DNA of 64,000 nucleotides from CAZAYY01 sp964489525 (GTDB lineage Bacteria; Chloroflexota; Anaerolineae; Anaerolineales; JABWBV01), in NCBI GenBank assembly GCA_964489525.1, contig CAZAYY010000001.1:62001-126000 (forward strand), read 5' to 3'. The notes under the pieces were generated by a model. That model had not been told where the DNA came from, searched no databases, and saw nothing but the letters and a program-made list of their open reading frames with translations. Position numbers and translations under genes: made by a program. Of the stretch, positions 24,707 to 33,094 are shown piece by piece; positions within the stretch are counted from its first letter, which is position 1, and every line of letters starts with the position of its first letter.

Positions 24707-25681
24707 ATGCTCACCATCTTTCCCGGCTTTAACGCCCACTACTACGCCTATTACTTTGCGGGGTTGGCAGAAGGACTCGGCCAGCCCCAGGTGCGTTTTG
24801 CCACCGCCGGTTTTCCCGCTCTCCATCCCCATGCCCTGGCTCTGATCCTGGATAACAAGCGCATCTACATTTCCGCCGGGGATGGAACCGGGCTGAACCA
24901 GGCTGCGCTCGAATGGTGCGATGTTTATGCCAAAGTAAACCTGGATTGGGGCCTGGTTCCCGATCATCATCGCCGCAAAGTGATTCCCATTGGCCCCAGT
25001 TTTGGCATTCGTTTCTGGTCACTGCCCCAAACGCTCATCCTTGCTGCAGTAAATTACCGCAGAGCCAGGAAACACATTCCCCAGCCCAGGGAACACTTCG
25101 CCAATTATTACCGCCAGTACTGTCATCGGCTGCCTTTATCCGCATATACTCCCGGTATTAGCGAACCCAATTACATTTTTTACGCTGCCAGCCTCTGGCG
25201 CAAAGAGCCCGAAGCCAACCGCCTGCGTGCCAACTTCATGGAGGCTGCCCGTTCTGTACCCGGAATTACATTTGAAGGTGGTTTTGCCCCTGGAAAGCAA
25301 GCCGAAATTCGAGGCTTTGACCATTTACTCATGCAGGCAAAGCTGACTTTCCCGGATTACCTGCAGCGGACAAAAGCCTCCCTGGTGGCCTTCAACACCC
25401 CGGCTGTCCAAAGCTGCCTGGGTTGGAAGCTGGGCGAATTCCTTGCCCTGGGCAAAGCCATCATCTCCACCCCCCTGACCCGCCCCATGCCCGCCCCGCT
25501 GGTTCATGGCGAGCACATCCACTACGTAGATGGCAGTGTGGACTCCATCTACCAGGCAATCCATCAAATCCAAAATGATTCTAGTTATCGGCACAGCCTT
25601 GAAAAAGCCGCTCGCTCTTATTGGGAAACCTGGTTATCTCCAACCAAAGTTATGGCGCGGCTTGATTTGGGAATGGAATAG
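24707..25681 (+). CDS. Probable glycosyltransferase, GT-B-like
   Basis: A 324-residue protein of uncertain family. The start MLTIFPGFNAHYYAYYFAGLAEGL and the C-terminal SCLGWKLGEFLALGKAIISTPL with VHGEHIHYVDGSVDSIYQAI resemble the two ends of GT-B glycosyltransferases; the latter is the usual donor-site helix, nucleotide loop and post-loop helix. It lacks a clear E-x7-E. It follows the GT4 by 15 bases and is the last gene before the largest spacer of the locus (25682-26084). Confidence 0.6.
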   Translation: MLTIFPGFNAHYYAYYFAGLAEGLGQPQVRFATAGFPALHPHALALILDNKRIYISAGDGTGLNQAALEWCDVYAKVNLDWGLVPDHHRRKVIPIGPSFGIRFWSLPQTLILAAVNYRRARKHIPQPREHFANYYRQYCHRLPLSAYTPGISEPNYIFYAASLWRKEPEANRLRANFMEAARSVPGITFEGGFAPGKQAEIRGFDHLLMQAKLTFPDYLQRTKASLVAFNTPAVQSCLGWKLGEFLALGKAIISTPLTRPMPAPLVHGEHIHYVDGSVDSIYQAIHQIQNDSSYRHSLEKAARSYWETWLSPTKVMARLDLGME

Positions 25682-25766
25682 ACTTAGCCCCACCTAGCCC
25701 CGCAGGGGCTTCGCTTGCCTCATGCAGGGTTTGAACCCGCACCATAAAAAATCCCCATTTTCCCTC

Positions 25767-25795
25767 TTGACAAAATAGAACAAATATTCTATAAT
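25767..25795 (+). promoter_or_regulatory. Consensus sigma-70 promoter inside the glycan locus
   Basis: TTGACA (25767-25772) and TATAAT (25790-25795) are separated by exactly 17 bases, a perfect consensus. An imperfect dyad AGAACAAATATTCT (25777-25790) fills the spacer and touches the -10, so the promoter may carry an operator. It would restart transcription for the genes from 26085 onward. Confidence 0.8.
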
Positions 25796-25801
25796 ATCCC
25801 T

Positions 25802-25819
25802 GCCGGTTCCCCAACCGGC
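25802..25819 (+). promoter_or_regulatory. 5' hairpin of the predicted leader RNA
   Basis: GCCGGTT-CCCC-AACCGGC forms a perfect seven-base stem with a four-base loop at the position where the transcript from the 25767-25795 promoter should begin. It has no T-run, so it is not an intrinsic terminator. It may protect the 5' end or shape a leader. Confidence 0.5.
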
Positions 25820-25861
25820 GCTGCACCTTAACAACCCAATTGGGCATAGCGTCCCCGCCGC

Positions 25862-26023
25862 TCATACCACAATCATACCAATTCATACCATTTTCCCGTC
25901 AATCATACCACCATATCTGGGGAAAAACCCTCACTAACCCCTCTTTCCCCCATACCTGGACTGCTTAAAATCCAAAAAAAATTTTTTCCAAAAATCGGCA
26001 GTTTTTCATACCACTTCATACCA
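25862..26023 (+). repeat. Six TCATACCA repeats with helical spacing
   Basis: Copies start at 25862, 25873, 25883, 25903, 26006 and 26016. Start-to-start distances of 11, 10, 20, 103 and 10 place copies within each cluster on the same helix face. They lie in the leader between the promoter and the GTG of the next gene. Confidence 0.8.
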
Positions 26024-26084
26024 ATAAACCGGGTTCACCCCTCATAACTGCTGCCAACGAACTATCCAGTACCCACAACTACCT

Positions 26085-27254
26085 GTGAACCTCCTCATCA
26101 TTTCCCACAAGGAAACCTGGGCTGCCCCGGCTTCCCCAACCGGCTTTGCCTCCACCGGCGGCTTCCCCTACCAGGTGCAGGCCCTCTCCACCCTCTTCAC
26201 GGCCACCCGCGTCATCACCGCCCTGCGCCAGTCCCCGCCGCCCGCCGGCCTCACCCCCCTCACCGGGCACAATCTCACCGTCACCCCGCTGCCCGAACCC
26301 ACCGGCAGCGACCTGCGCCGCAAGCTGGCCCTGCTTACCTGGTTTCCCCGCCACTTCCGCACCCTCTGGCGCGCCGTTCGCGCTGCCGACGCCGTCCACA
26401 CCCCCGTCCCCGGCGACCTCGGCACCATTGGTCTGCTCATTGCCCTCGCCCAGCGCAAGCCCCTCTTCGTTCGCCACTGCGGCACCTGGGGCGACCGCTC
26501 CACCCTGGCCAACCGCTTCCTCGCCTGGCTGCTCCCCCGCATCGCCGGCGGCCGCAATGTCGTCCTCGCCACTGGTGGAGACGCCGCCCCGCCCGAACCC
26601 GCCAACCCGGCCATAGACTGGATCTTCTCCACCACCCTCACCGCCGAAGAGTGGGAGCAACTGCCCCAATCCCGCCCCTGGACGCCTGGTCAGCTTTTGC
26701 GCCTGGTCACCGTGGGCCGCCTGTCCCCCGCCAAGAACACCGCCGCCGCCATCCAGGCTCTCCCCATCCTGCGCTCCGCCGGCCTGCCCGTTCACCTCGA
26801 CATTGTCGGCAGCGGCGAAGCCCGCCCCGCCCTGGAGCACCTCGCTGCCAGTTTGGGCCTCTCCGCCCTGGTCACTTTTCATGGCAACGTCCCCCACGCC
26901 CGGGTGCTCGAAATCCTCTCCGCCGCCCACCTCTTTGTCTTCCCAACCCGTGTCAAAGAAGGCTTTCCCAAGGCCCTCATCGAAGCCCTCTCCTGCGGCC
27001 TGCCCGCCATCGCCACCCGTGTCTCCGTCATCCCCCGCCTGCTGCAAGACTGCGGCCTTACCCTGGATGACCCCACCCCGGACGCCCTCGCCGCCGCCAT
27101 CCAATCCCTCACTGCCGACCCCGCCCGCCTGCCCGCCCTCGCCCACGCCGCCCGCCTCGCCAGCCAGGGCTACACTCTCGAAGCCTGGGCCGCCGCCATC
27201 GCCGCCAAGCTCACCGCTGCATGGGGAAAAGAAGCCATAAGCCTTAAGCTGTAA
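26085..27254 (+). CDS. GT4-family glycosyltransferase
   Basis: A 389-residue GT-B enzyme. It starts at GTG 26085 with NLLIISHKETWAAPASPTGFAS, contains VRHCGTWGDRSTLANRFLAW in the N-terminal domain, and a donor domain with LVTVGRLSPAKNTAAAIQALP, IVGSGEARPALEHLAA, FHGNVPHARVLEILSAAHLF and the E-x7-E motif in EGFPKALIE. All are standard for GT4. Codons are strongly C-ending. It lies downstream of the consensus promoter and the TCATACCA repeats and would be the first gene of that transcript. Donor unknown. Confidence 0.88.
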   Translation: MNLLIISHKETWAAPASPTGFASTGGFPYQVQALSTLFTATRVITALRQSPPPAGLTPLTGHNLTVTPLPEPTGSDLRRKLALLTWFPRHFRTLWRAVRAADAVHTPVPGDLGTIGLLIALAQRKPLFVRHCGTWGDRSTLANRFLAWLLPRIAGGRNVVLATGGDAAPPEPANPAIDWIFSTTLTAEEWEQLPQSRPWTPGQLLRLVTVGRLSPAKNTAAAIQALPILRSAGLPVHLDIVGSGEARPALEHLAASLGLSALVTFHGNVPHARVLEILSAAHLFVFPTRVKEGFPKALIEALSCGLPAIATRVSVIPRLLQDCGLTLDDPTPDALAAAIQSLTADPARLPALAHAARLASQGYTLEAWAAAIAAKLTAAWGKEAISLKL

Positions 27255-27373
27255 GCCATAAGCGATACGCACCCGCCACAACCTAAAACCCACAAGCTAC
27301 AACCTACACGCCACAAGCTACATGCTACAACCCACAAGCCACAAGCCTTCGCGTTTCACCTCCCCCCGTCTCG
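27236..27373 (+). repeat. AAGCCATAAGC / CTACAAGC / CACAAGC word repeats
   Basis: The spacer begins within the end of the GT4 gene with AAGCCATAAGC words and continues with CCACAACC, CACAAGCTAC and CTACAAGC-type words to about 27350, then CTCCCCCCGTCTC up to the next ATG. The CTACAAGC words match those flanking the four-helix gene at 802-1320, but here no such gene is present. Confidence 0.75.
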
Positions 27374-28234
27374 ATGAAATTCCAAATTCCAAATTTCAAA
27401 TTTGAATTCCCAACTTTCCTCACCCGCCACCGCCGTGCCGTCCTCTGCTTCCACGGCATCTCCGCCCACAAGCACCCCGGCCTACCACTTGGTGTCCAAC
27501 CTTACCTCGACCGCCACGACCTGCGTGCCATCCTTGGCTGGCTGCAAGCCCGTTTTACCTTCCTCACCCCCGCCCAGTGGCTCGACGCCAACCAACCTGG
27601 CCTCCTCCTCACCTTTGACGATGGCTTTGCCAACAACCTCGAACACGCCCTACCAGAGCTGGAAGCCTTCAACGCCCCCGCCGTCTTCTTCATTGCCACC
27701 CAACATGTAGCCAACCCGCGCGACTGGCTGCACTTTGTCCGCACCACCGCCCGCAGCCAGTGGGGTACCGAAACCCAGGTCCCCCCCGACCTCGCCCACG
27801 AATTCTTCGACGGTCTTTCGGTAGATCAGCTCACGGATCTGGCCCGCCATCCCCTGGCCAGCATTGGCGCCCACACCGTCACCCACCCGCTGCTGCCCGA
27901 GTGCACCCCCGATCAGCTCACCTGGGAGCTTACTACCGCCCGCCAATCCCTGCAAACCTGGACCAACCGCCCTGTAGACTGGCTCGCCTACCCCGCCGGC
28001 CAATACACCCCCGCCGTCGCCGCTGCGGCCCGCCAGGCCGGCTACACCACTGCCTTCACTCTCCGCCGCGCCAGTCCCACCCCTGGGGTGCCCACCCCTG
28101 AATACAGCGCCGTACCCGCCGCCTTTGCGATCCCCCGCATTGACCTCTACCAGGCCGACCCCACTTACCTCTCCCTCAAACTCAGCGGCCTCCACCACCG
28201 CCCCGCCTGGCAAATTACCCATCCCAAATTGTAA
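27374..28234 (+). CDS. Polysaccharide deacetylase (NodB homology)
   Basis: A 286-residue NodB-fold carbohydrate esterase (CE4-like). The metal and catalytic motif TFDDGF is near residue 80, and HTVTHPLL supplies the His-x3-His metal pair near residue 175; PAVFFIAT between them is a family strand. LAYPAGQYTP is the third motif with the family arginine position filled differently. It probably removes acetyl groups from GlcNAc-type residues of the glycan. The first 14 residues are encoded by an AAATTCC word repeat, so the true start may be further downstream. Without an N-terminal signal it would act in the cytoplasm or on the inner leaflet. Confidence 0.82.
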   Translation: MKFQIPNFKFEFPTFLTRHRRAVLCFHGISAHKHPGLPLGVQPYLDRHDLRAILGWLQARFTFLTPAQWLDANQPGLLLTFDDGFANNLEHALPELEAFNAPAVFFIATQHVANPRDWLHFVRTTARSQWGTETQVPPDLAHEFFDGLSVDQLTDLARHPLASIGAHTVTHPLLPECTPDQLTWELTTARQSLQTWTNRPVDWLAYPAGQYTPAVAAAARQAGYTTAFTLRRASPTPGVPTPEYSAVPAAFAIPRIDLYQADPTYLSLKLSGLHHRPAWQITHPKL

Positions 28235-28323
28235 ATCCCAAATTCCAAATTGCAAATTACAAATTGCAATTCCCAATTTCCCCCCACATTTAACATTTAG
28301 CATTTAACATTTATAATTTCCCC
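28222..28323 (+). repeat. AAATTCCAAATTGC / ACATTTAGC word repeats
   Basis: Beginning in the last codons of the deacetylase, the spacer is built from about ten AAATTnC words and then four ACATTTA words. It ends three bases before the TTG start of the next gene. No other signal is visible. Confidence 0.75.
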
Positions 28324-29490
28324 TTGTCTTCTCCTCTCAAACTCCTCTACCTCGTTGGCCAGCTTGGCCTGGGCGGCAGTGAACGCCAGCTCTACCTCCT
28401 GCTCCGGAGCCTCGACAAAACCGCTGCCCAAGCCCTGGTAGTCGTCTTCAATCCCAGCCCCCACCTGGAGCTGAACCAGGCCCTCGAAGCGGCCGGCGTG
28501 CGCGTCATCCAGATTCCCCGCGGCTGCGCCTCCGTCCCGCGGCGCATGGCCTTCCTCTTCCGCCTCTTCCGTCGTGAGCGTCCGCATGTCGTCCACTCCT
28601 GGACCATCCACGACAACCCCTATGCCGGGATCGTTGGTTGGCTGGCTGGTGTCCCGCTGCGTTGGGGCTCTCTGCGCGGCTCGCTCAGCCTGCCCTGGTT
28701 TGCCACCCTGCCTCGCCTGTTCCGCTGGCTGGCCTTGCACAGCGTCCAGCGCATCCTGGTTAATGCCGCCTCGCTGCAAACTGAACTGGCTGCCGCCGGG
28801 GTTGCCCCTGGCCGCATCCACATCCTGCCCAACTGTGTAGATCTATCCGACCCACTGGTAGATTGTGACCGCCATGAAGGTCTGCCTGTCCTCCCTGCCG
28901 ACTTGAGTGCGCTGGGTATTCCCCCCGGTGCAGCGGTGGTGGGCATGGTGGGCAACCTACGCCGGGTCAAGAACCACGCCCTCTTCATCGAGGCTTTCAC
29001 TCGCCTGGCAGCCCGTTTCCCGGCCGCCTATGCCTTCATTGCCGGGCAGTCCCTCCCGGACGAGCCCGCCCTGCCTGCCGCCCTCACCGCCCAGATTGCC
29101 TCCGCTGGCCTGGCGCACCGCATCATCCTGGGCGGTTTCCGCGCCGATGTCCCCGCCCTCATGCGCCGCTTCTCCGTCCTCTGCCTGGCCTCCGACAGTG
29201 AAGGCACGCCCAACGTCATCCTTGAAGCCCTCGCTGCGGGTACCCCCGTGGTGGCCACCCGGGTGGGCGGCGTGCCCGATGTCGTTCAGGACGGGGTTAC
29301 TGGCCTGCTCGTCCCCCCCGGCGACGCCTCCGCCCTTTCCGACGCCCTGTCCCGCCTGCTCGCCAACCCGGCCCTGGCGCAGCAAATGGGCGCCGCTGGC
29401 CAGGCCAGGGTCCAATCCGACTACGCCTGCCCGGCCATCGCATCCCACCTGCTTGCCCTCTACCGCCAACGCTTACAGCCTGAAGCTTAA
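28324..29490 (+). CDS. GT4-family glycosyltransferase
   Basis: A 388-residue GT-B enzyme. KLLYLVGQLGLGGSERQLYLL carries the GGxE nucleotide loop near the start; HSWTIHDNPYAGIVGWLAGVP, ILPNCVDL (hinge), VGMVGNLRRVKNHALFIEAF, ILGGFRADVPALMRRFSV and the E-x7-E motif EGTPNVILE follow in canonical order. The start is TTG 28324, there being no ATG in the region, and it directly follows an AT-rich word repeat. The next gene begins four bases after its stop. Confidence 0.88.
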   Translation: MSSPLKLLYLVGQLGLGGSERQLYLLLRSLDKTAAQALVVVFNPSPHLELNQALEAAGVRVIQIPRGCASVPRRMAFLFRLFRRERPHVVHSWTIHDNPYAGIVGWLAGVPLRWGSLRGSLSLPWFATLPRLFRWLALHSVQRILVNAASLQTELAAAGVAPGRIHILPNCVDLSDPLVDCDRHEGLPVLPADLSALGIPPGAAVVGMVGNLRRVKNHALFIEAFTRLAARFPAAYAFIAGQSLPDEPALPAALTAQIASAGLAHRIILGGFRADVPALMRRFSVLCLASDSEGTPNVILEALAAGTPVVATRVGGVPDVVQDGVTGLLVPPGDASALSDALSRLLANPALAQQMGAAGQARVQSDYACPAIASHLLALYRQRLQPEA

Positions 29491-29494
29491 AGCA

Positions 29495-30610
29495 ATGAAC
29501 CCCTCACAACAAACGCCCAACCACCAACGAATCTCCACCGCCTCCGAAACCGACCCCGCCGCCCTGGCTGCCTTCCTCGACCGGATGTATCCCCCCGCCA
29601 AGAGCGCCTTCATCCAGCAGCATGGCGACTGGTGGCACGGGGGTGCCCAAAACCGCTGGGTGCTGCTCGTGGACGGTGTGGTCGCTGGCTACTGTGCCAT
29701 CATCCCCACCCTGGCCGCACTCCACGGCGAAGCCGTACCCGCAATCTGGTGGGTGGACCTGGTCATTGACCCCGCCTACCGCGGCCAGGGCCTCCAGCGC
29801 CTGTTCGACGAGCGGGTGCGCAGCCTGGCCGAGTTGAAGCTCGGCTTCCCCAACGCCGCAGCCGCTGCCATTCACCGCAAGCACAACTGGGGTGTGCGTG
29901 AAGACTTCCATGCCCTGCTGCTTCCACTGCGCCCCCCGCAAATGCGCCTTTTCCGGGATGGGCTTGTGCGCCGTGCAGCCGGGCTTGCCTTCGCCCCCCT
30001 GGCCGCAGCCTGGCGCTTCTACCTCCGAAAAAACTCCGCTTCTAAATCACAAAACCTACGGCTCTCCAGCCGCATCGAGCCAGGCTCCTTGCTCAACCCC
30101 GAAGCCCTCGCTGCTGTAGCGGCTGCCCACCCCCCTGGCGTTCCGACCACCCTGCGCACTGCAGACTACCTGCGCTGGCGCTTTTTCGACGCCCCCTACG
30201 CCAACCAACTCACCTATTACGCCGGCTACACGGCTCCAGCAGAACCCTCGCTCCTCACCGCCGCCCTTCCGGATATTGTTCTGGTGGTCCGCACCCTCGA
30301 ACGGGCCGGGCGCCGTGAAGTGCGCATCTTAGATGTCTTTGGTCGCCTGGACGGCAGCCCGCAAATCCAGCGCGCCCTGGCTGCCGCGCTGCGCCTGGCT
30401 GCCAGCGATGCCGCCCGGGCCGGTGCAGTCCAGGTTACCGCCCTGGTTTCCCTGCCCACCTTACTGCCCGCCTTTCGAGCAGCTGGCTTCTGGCTGCGCA
30501 GCGTGGGCCGTTTTTGCTGGCATACCACCAACAGTGCCCACTATGCCACCCTGGCCGGCCCCTCTCACTGGGCCCTCGCCGACAGCGACAACGACGAACC
30601 CGTCCTCTAA
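29495..30610 (+). CDS. GNAT-family N-acetyltransferase with C-terminal extension
   Basis: A 371-residue protein. Residues about 15-150 form a GNAT domain with WVLLVDGVVAGYCAII, the strand WWVDLVIDP and the acetyl-CoA loop YRGQGLQRLFDERV near residue 92. The remaining 220 residues contain helices and RTADYLRWRFFDAPY, a segment seen in GNAT proteins of exopolysaccharide loci (the FemAB/PF13527-like group), so a second acceptor-binding domain is likely. It probably acylates an amino sugar or lipid-linked intermediate. ATG 29495 is used; the upstream open frame overlaps the GT4 gene. Confidence 0.72.
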   Translation: MNPSQQTPNHQRISTASETDPAALAAFLDRMYPPAKSAFIQQHGDWWHGGAQNRWVLLVDGVVAGYCAIIPTLAALHGEAVPAIWWVDLVIDPAYRGQGLQRLFDERVRSLAELKLGFPNAAAAAIHRKHNWGVREDFHALLLPLRPPQMRLFRDGLVRRAAGLAFAPLAAAWRFYLRKNSASKSQNLRLSSRIEPGSLLNPEALAAVAAAHPPGVPTTLRTADYLRWRFFDAPYANQLTYYAGYTAPAEPSLLTAALPDIVLVVRTLERAGRREVRILDVFGRLDGSPQIQRALAAALRLAASDAARAGAVQVTALVSLPTLLPAFRAAGFWLRSVGRFCWHTTNSAHYATLAGPSHWALADSDNDEPVL

Positions 30611-30674
30611 TCGCACAATCCCAAATCCCAAATTCACAAATCCTAAATCTTAAATCCTAAATCCCCATTCCCCC
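30611..30674 (+). repeat. AATCCCAAATTC / AATCCTAAATC word repeats
   Basis: The whole spacer consists of AAATCCC, AAATTCAC and AAATCCTAAATCTT words and ends at the ATG of the next gene. It belongs to the family at 19050 and 28222. Confidence 0.75.
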
Positions 30675-32093
30675 ATGCTCTCCCCCGTCCTCCAAACCAC
30701 ACGCGATCAACAAGCCCACCTCATCGCCCGCCAGGCCCAAACCGAGTATCTCCTCCGGGTCCTGGGCTTTATTGCGTTCCACATCCCGCTGGTCTTTTTG
30801 ATGCGTTGGAATACGGATCTTGCGACCGTCCACGCCCTGCTGTCCCTGTCCGTAGGGCTGTATTGGTTGGTGCGCGAGCAAAGCCCCGCAAAAGCACTGT
30901 ACGTCATCGCTTACCTCACAGGCGCCGAACTGCTCTGGCGCGCCACCGGGGCCAATGTGTTTTGGGAGTTCGGGAAGTATGCCAACGCTCTGCTTCTGTT
31001 AGGCCTTCTCATCAAATACAGGCTCTACAACCACGCCGACAAAACCATTTTGCTATATTTCGCGCTCTTGCTGCCTTCGGTGATTCTGCTGCCAAGCTTC
31101 GACCGGGACGCCATTTCCTATGTCCTTTCCGGCCCATTTGCCCTGGCGCTGGCCACCCTTGTTTTCAGCCAGGCCCGCCTGACCCCCACCCAACTGCGCC
31201 CGATGATGGTGGTGATGGTTGCCCCCAGTGTGGGGATGGGCGCCCTGGCCCTTTCAGGCATCATTGCGGCCGGCGGCCAAATTTATTATGGCATTTCGGA
31301 AGACATCGTCTCGGCAGGGATTGGCGCCAACCAGGTCTCTACTGCCCTGGGCCTGGGCTCTTTCGCAGCTTTTTTGTACATCTTGCTCGACCGGCGCAGC
31401 CGCCTGCTGCAAATCATCATGGCCGGTCTTTCCCTCTGGCTGATTGCCCAGGCTGCCCTGACCTTTTCGCGCGGTGGGGTGTGGACCACCATGCTGGCGA
31501 TCCTGGCCCTGGGGTTTTACCTGTTTCGCGAGCGCCGTTCTCGCCAGTTATTTTTGGGCTCGTTAGCTGCCGCCGGGCTGTTGATGGCTTTTGTGGTCTT
31601 TCCCGCCCTGGACGCTCTTTCGCAAAGCTCGCTCAGTGCACGCTTCCAGAGTCTGGACCCCACCGGCCGGGATGTTCTGATCCAATCTGACCTGGATATT
31701 TTCCAGAACAACCCAGTGCTGGGGGTGGGTCCAAACCAGTCGCGCTTTTATCACGAACTGGTGTTCAAAGCTTCGCCAGGTCATACTGAGTACAGCCGGA
31801 TGCTTTCTGAGCATGGCATTTTTGGCCTGGCCGCCCTGGTGGTGTTGTTCTGGGTAGCGCTCCAGCGTGTGTTTGGCAGCTCCGGTGCGCCAACCCGCCT
31901 CTCCGAGTTGAACCGCAAGGCCTATGCCGCTGGCTTCACCGTCTGGGGTTTGTTCTACATGGTCCACGCCGCCATGCGCCTGGCTGCCCCGTCCATCACC
32001 TTTGGCCTGGCTGCGGCCCAATTTGTGCTCGACCCCGAGGAAGAACCTCAGGCCGAATCCGAGTACGCTGAATCCCATTCCTCCTACCCGTAA
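30675..32093 (+). CDS. O-antigen ligase/polymerase family membrane protein
   Basis: A 472-residue polytopic membrane protein with about eleven hydrophobic segments. The large loop and flanking helices carry TFSRGGVWTTMLAILAL, NPVLGVGPNQSRFYHELV and HTEYSRMLSEHGIFGLAALV, the order seen in Wzy_C/WaaL (PF04932) proteins. It either polymerises repeat units (Wzy) or ligates chains to an acceptor. A second protein of this family is encoded at 41139-42707. Composition here is GC-rich but less C-ending than in the genes before 30610. Confidence 0.82.
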   Translation: MLSPVLQTTRDQQAHLIARQAQTEYLLRVLGFIAFHIPLVFLMRWNTDLATVHALLSLSVGLYWLVREQSPAKALYVIAYLTGAELLWRATGANVFWEFGKYANALLLLGLLIKYRLYNHADKTILLYFALLLPSVILLPSFDRDAISYVLSGPFALALATLVFSQARLTPTQLRPMMVVMVAPSVGMGALALSGIIAAGGQIYYGISEDIVSAGIGANQVSTALGLGSFAAFLYILLDRRSRLLQIIMAGLSLWLIAQAALTFSRGGVWTTMLAILALGFYLFRERRSRQLFLGSLAAAGLLMAFVVFPALDALSQSSLSARFQSLDPTGRDVLIQSDLDIFQNNPVLGVGPNQSRFYHELVFKASPGHTEYSRMLSEHGIFGLAALVVLFWVALQRVFGSSGAPTRLSELNRKAYAAGFTVWGLFYMVHAAMRLAAPSITFGLAAAQFVLDPEEEPQAESEYAESHSSYP

Positions 32094-32100
32094 TCCCAAA

Positions 32101-33093
32101 ATGATTTCCGTTCTCATGGTCACCAGCGAGTGGCCCACCCCAGAACATCCCGAATGGGCCCCATTTTTGGTGCGCCAGGTCGAGTCTTTGCGCAAATTGG
32201 GCGTGGATGTGACCGTCTTCCCTTTTCGAGGCGGCGGTAATCCACTCAATTATGCCCGCGCCTGGTGGAGCCTGGCGCAGAGACGCCTCGGTGAGGCGTC
32301 TGCCCCCAAAACATTTGATTTAATCCACTGCCAGTTTGGGCAAAGTGGCCTGGTCGTCCTGCCAACCCCGCTCCCGCTGGTGGTCACCTATCATGGCAGC
32401 GACCTGCAGGGGTTTGTGGGACCCGGCGGGCGTTTCACCTTGCAGGGTTGGCTGCTGCGCCAGGCCAGCCGCTTCGTTTCGCGTTTTGCCTCTGCCAACA
32501 TCGTTGTCTCCACGCACCTGGGGCGTTACCTGCCTGCCTCTGCCCGGCCTGTCACCATCCCGTGCGGCATCAACCTCGAGCAGTTCAAACCCATCCCGCA
32601 GGCCGAGGCCCGTGCCAGGCTGGGCCTGCCGCTTGACCAACCGTTGGTGGCCTTTGTGGCCAATCCCAACAACCCCATTAAGCGCCATCCCCTGGCGTTG
32701 GCCGCAGTGGCCCAACTGCCCACCGACCTCAACGCTGCCCTCCTGACTGTTTCAGGTGTTTCCTATGCGGATGTGCCGCTGTATCTCAACGCTGCCGATG
32801 CCCTGCTCCTGACTTCCCGGCATGAAGGTTCGCCCACTGTAATTAAGGAGGCCCTGGCATGTAATTTACCCGTGGTGTCCCTGGATGTCGGCGATGCAGC
32901 CGAACGCCTGGCGGGCATTAAAGGCTGCGTGGTCTGCCCGGAAGCGTCCCCAGAATCGCTGGCGGCTGCCCTGGAGCCGATCTTGCGCACCCGCCAGCGC
33001 ACCAAGGGGCGTACTGCCGCCGCCAATTTTGACGAAGACAGGATTGCTGAAAAGATTCTTGAGGTTTACCGCCGGGTTGTGGTATCAAAATAA
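32101..33093 (+). CDS. GT4-family glycosyltransferase
   Basis: A 330-residue GT-B enzyme, somewhat short for GT4. Motifs in order are VLMVTSEWPTPEHPEWAPFLV, LVVTYHGSDLQGFVG, IPCGINLEQFKP at the hinge, LVAFVANPNNPIKRHPLALAA, and the E-x7-E motif EGSPTVIKE followed by ALACNLPVVSLDVGD. ATG 32101 lies seven bases after the polymerase-type gene. The N-terminal domain is close to that of WcaC-like enzymes. Donor unknown. Confidence 0.87.
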   Translation: MISVLMVTSEWPTPEHPEWAPFLVRQVESLRKLGVDVTVFPFRGGGNPLNYARAWWSLAQRRLGEASAPKTFDLIHCQFGQSGLVVLPTPLPLVVTYHGSDLQGFVGPGGRFTLQGWLLRQASRFVSRFASANIVVSTHLGRYLPASARPVTIPCGINLEQFKPIPQAEARARLGLPLDQPLVAFVANPNNPIKRHPLALAAVAQLPTDLNAALLTVSGVSYADVPLYLNAADALLLTSRHEGSPTVIKEALACNLPVVSLDVGDAAERLAGIKGCVVCPEASPESLAAALEPILRTRQRTKGRTAAANFDEDRIAEKILEVYRRVVVSK

Positions 33094-33094
33094 A

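Larger units (their letters stand above)
25682..26084 (+). other. 403-base spacer: hairpins, promoter, leader and TCATACCA repeats
   Basis: No gene is seen. In order the spacer holds an AGCCCC-gc-AGGGGCT hairpin (about 25694-25710), a consensus promoter (25767-25795), a hairpin GCCGGTT-cccc-AACCGGC at the predicted transcript start (25802-25819), a CCCAATTGGG palindrome (25835-25844), four TCATACCA copies, an A/T-rich stretch and two further copies. Transcription from this promoter would give a leader of about 280 bases before the next GTG. Confidence 0.7.

Noticed and set aside
25720..25745. On the minus strand, GCGGGTTCAAACCCTGC resembles a tRNA T-arm
   Set aside because: No matching acceptor, anticodon or D-arm is found within the needed distance, so it is not a tRNA gene; at most a chance or a remnant.
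25777..25790. AGAACAAATATTCT as a LexA (SOS) box
   Set aside because: The spacing resembles LexA boxes only loosely and the downstream gene is not a repair gene; reported only as a dyad in the promoter spacer.
25862..26023. TCATACCA repeats as a CRISPR array
   Set aside because: Repeats are only eight bases, spacing is 10-20 bases, and no cas genes are present.
26079..27293. 404-codon minus-strand frame rich in Gly and Glu
   Set aside because: It mirrors the C-ending codons of the GT4 gene on the plus strand; long antisense frames of this kind also occur at 13755-14591, 19080-19973 and 20450-21124.
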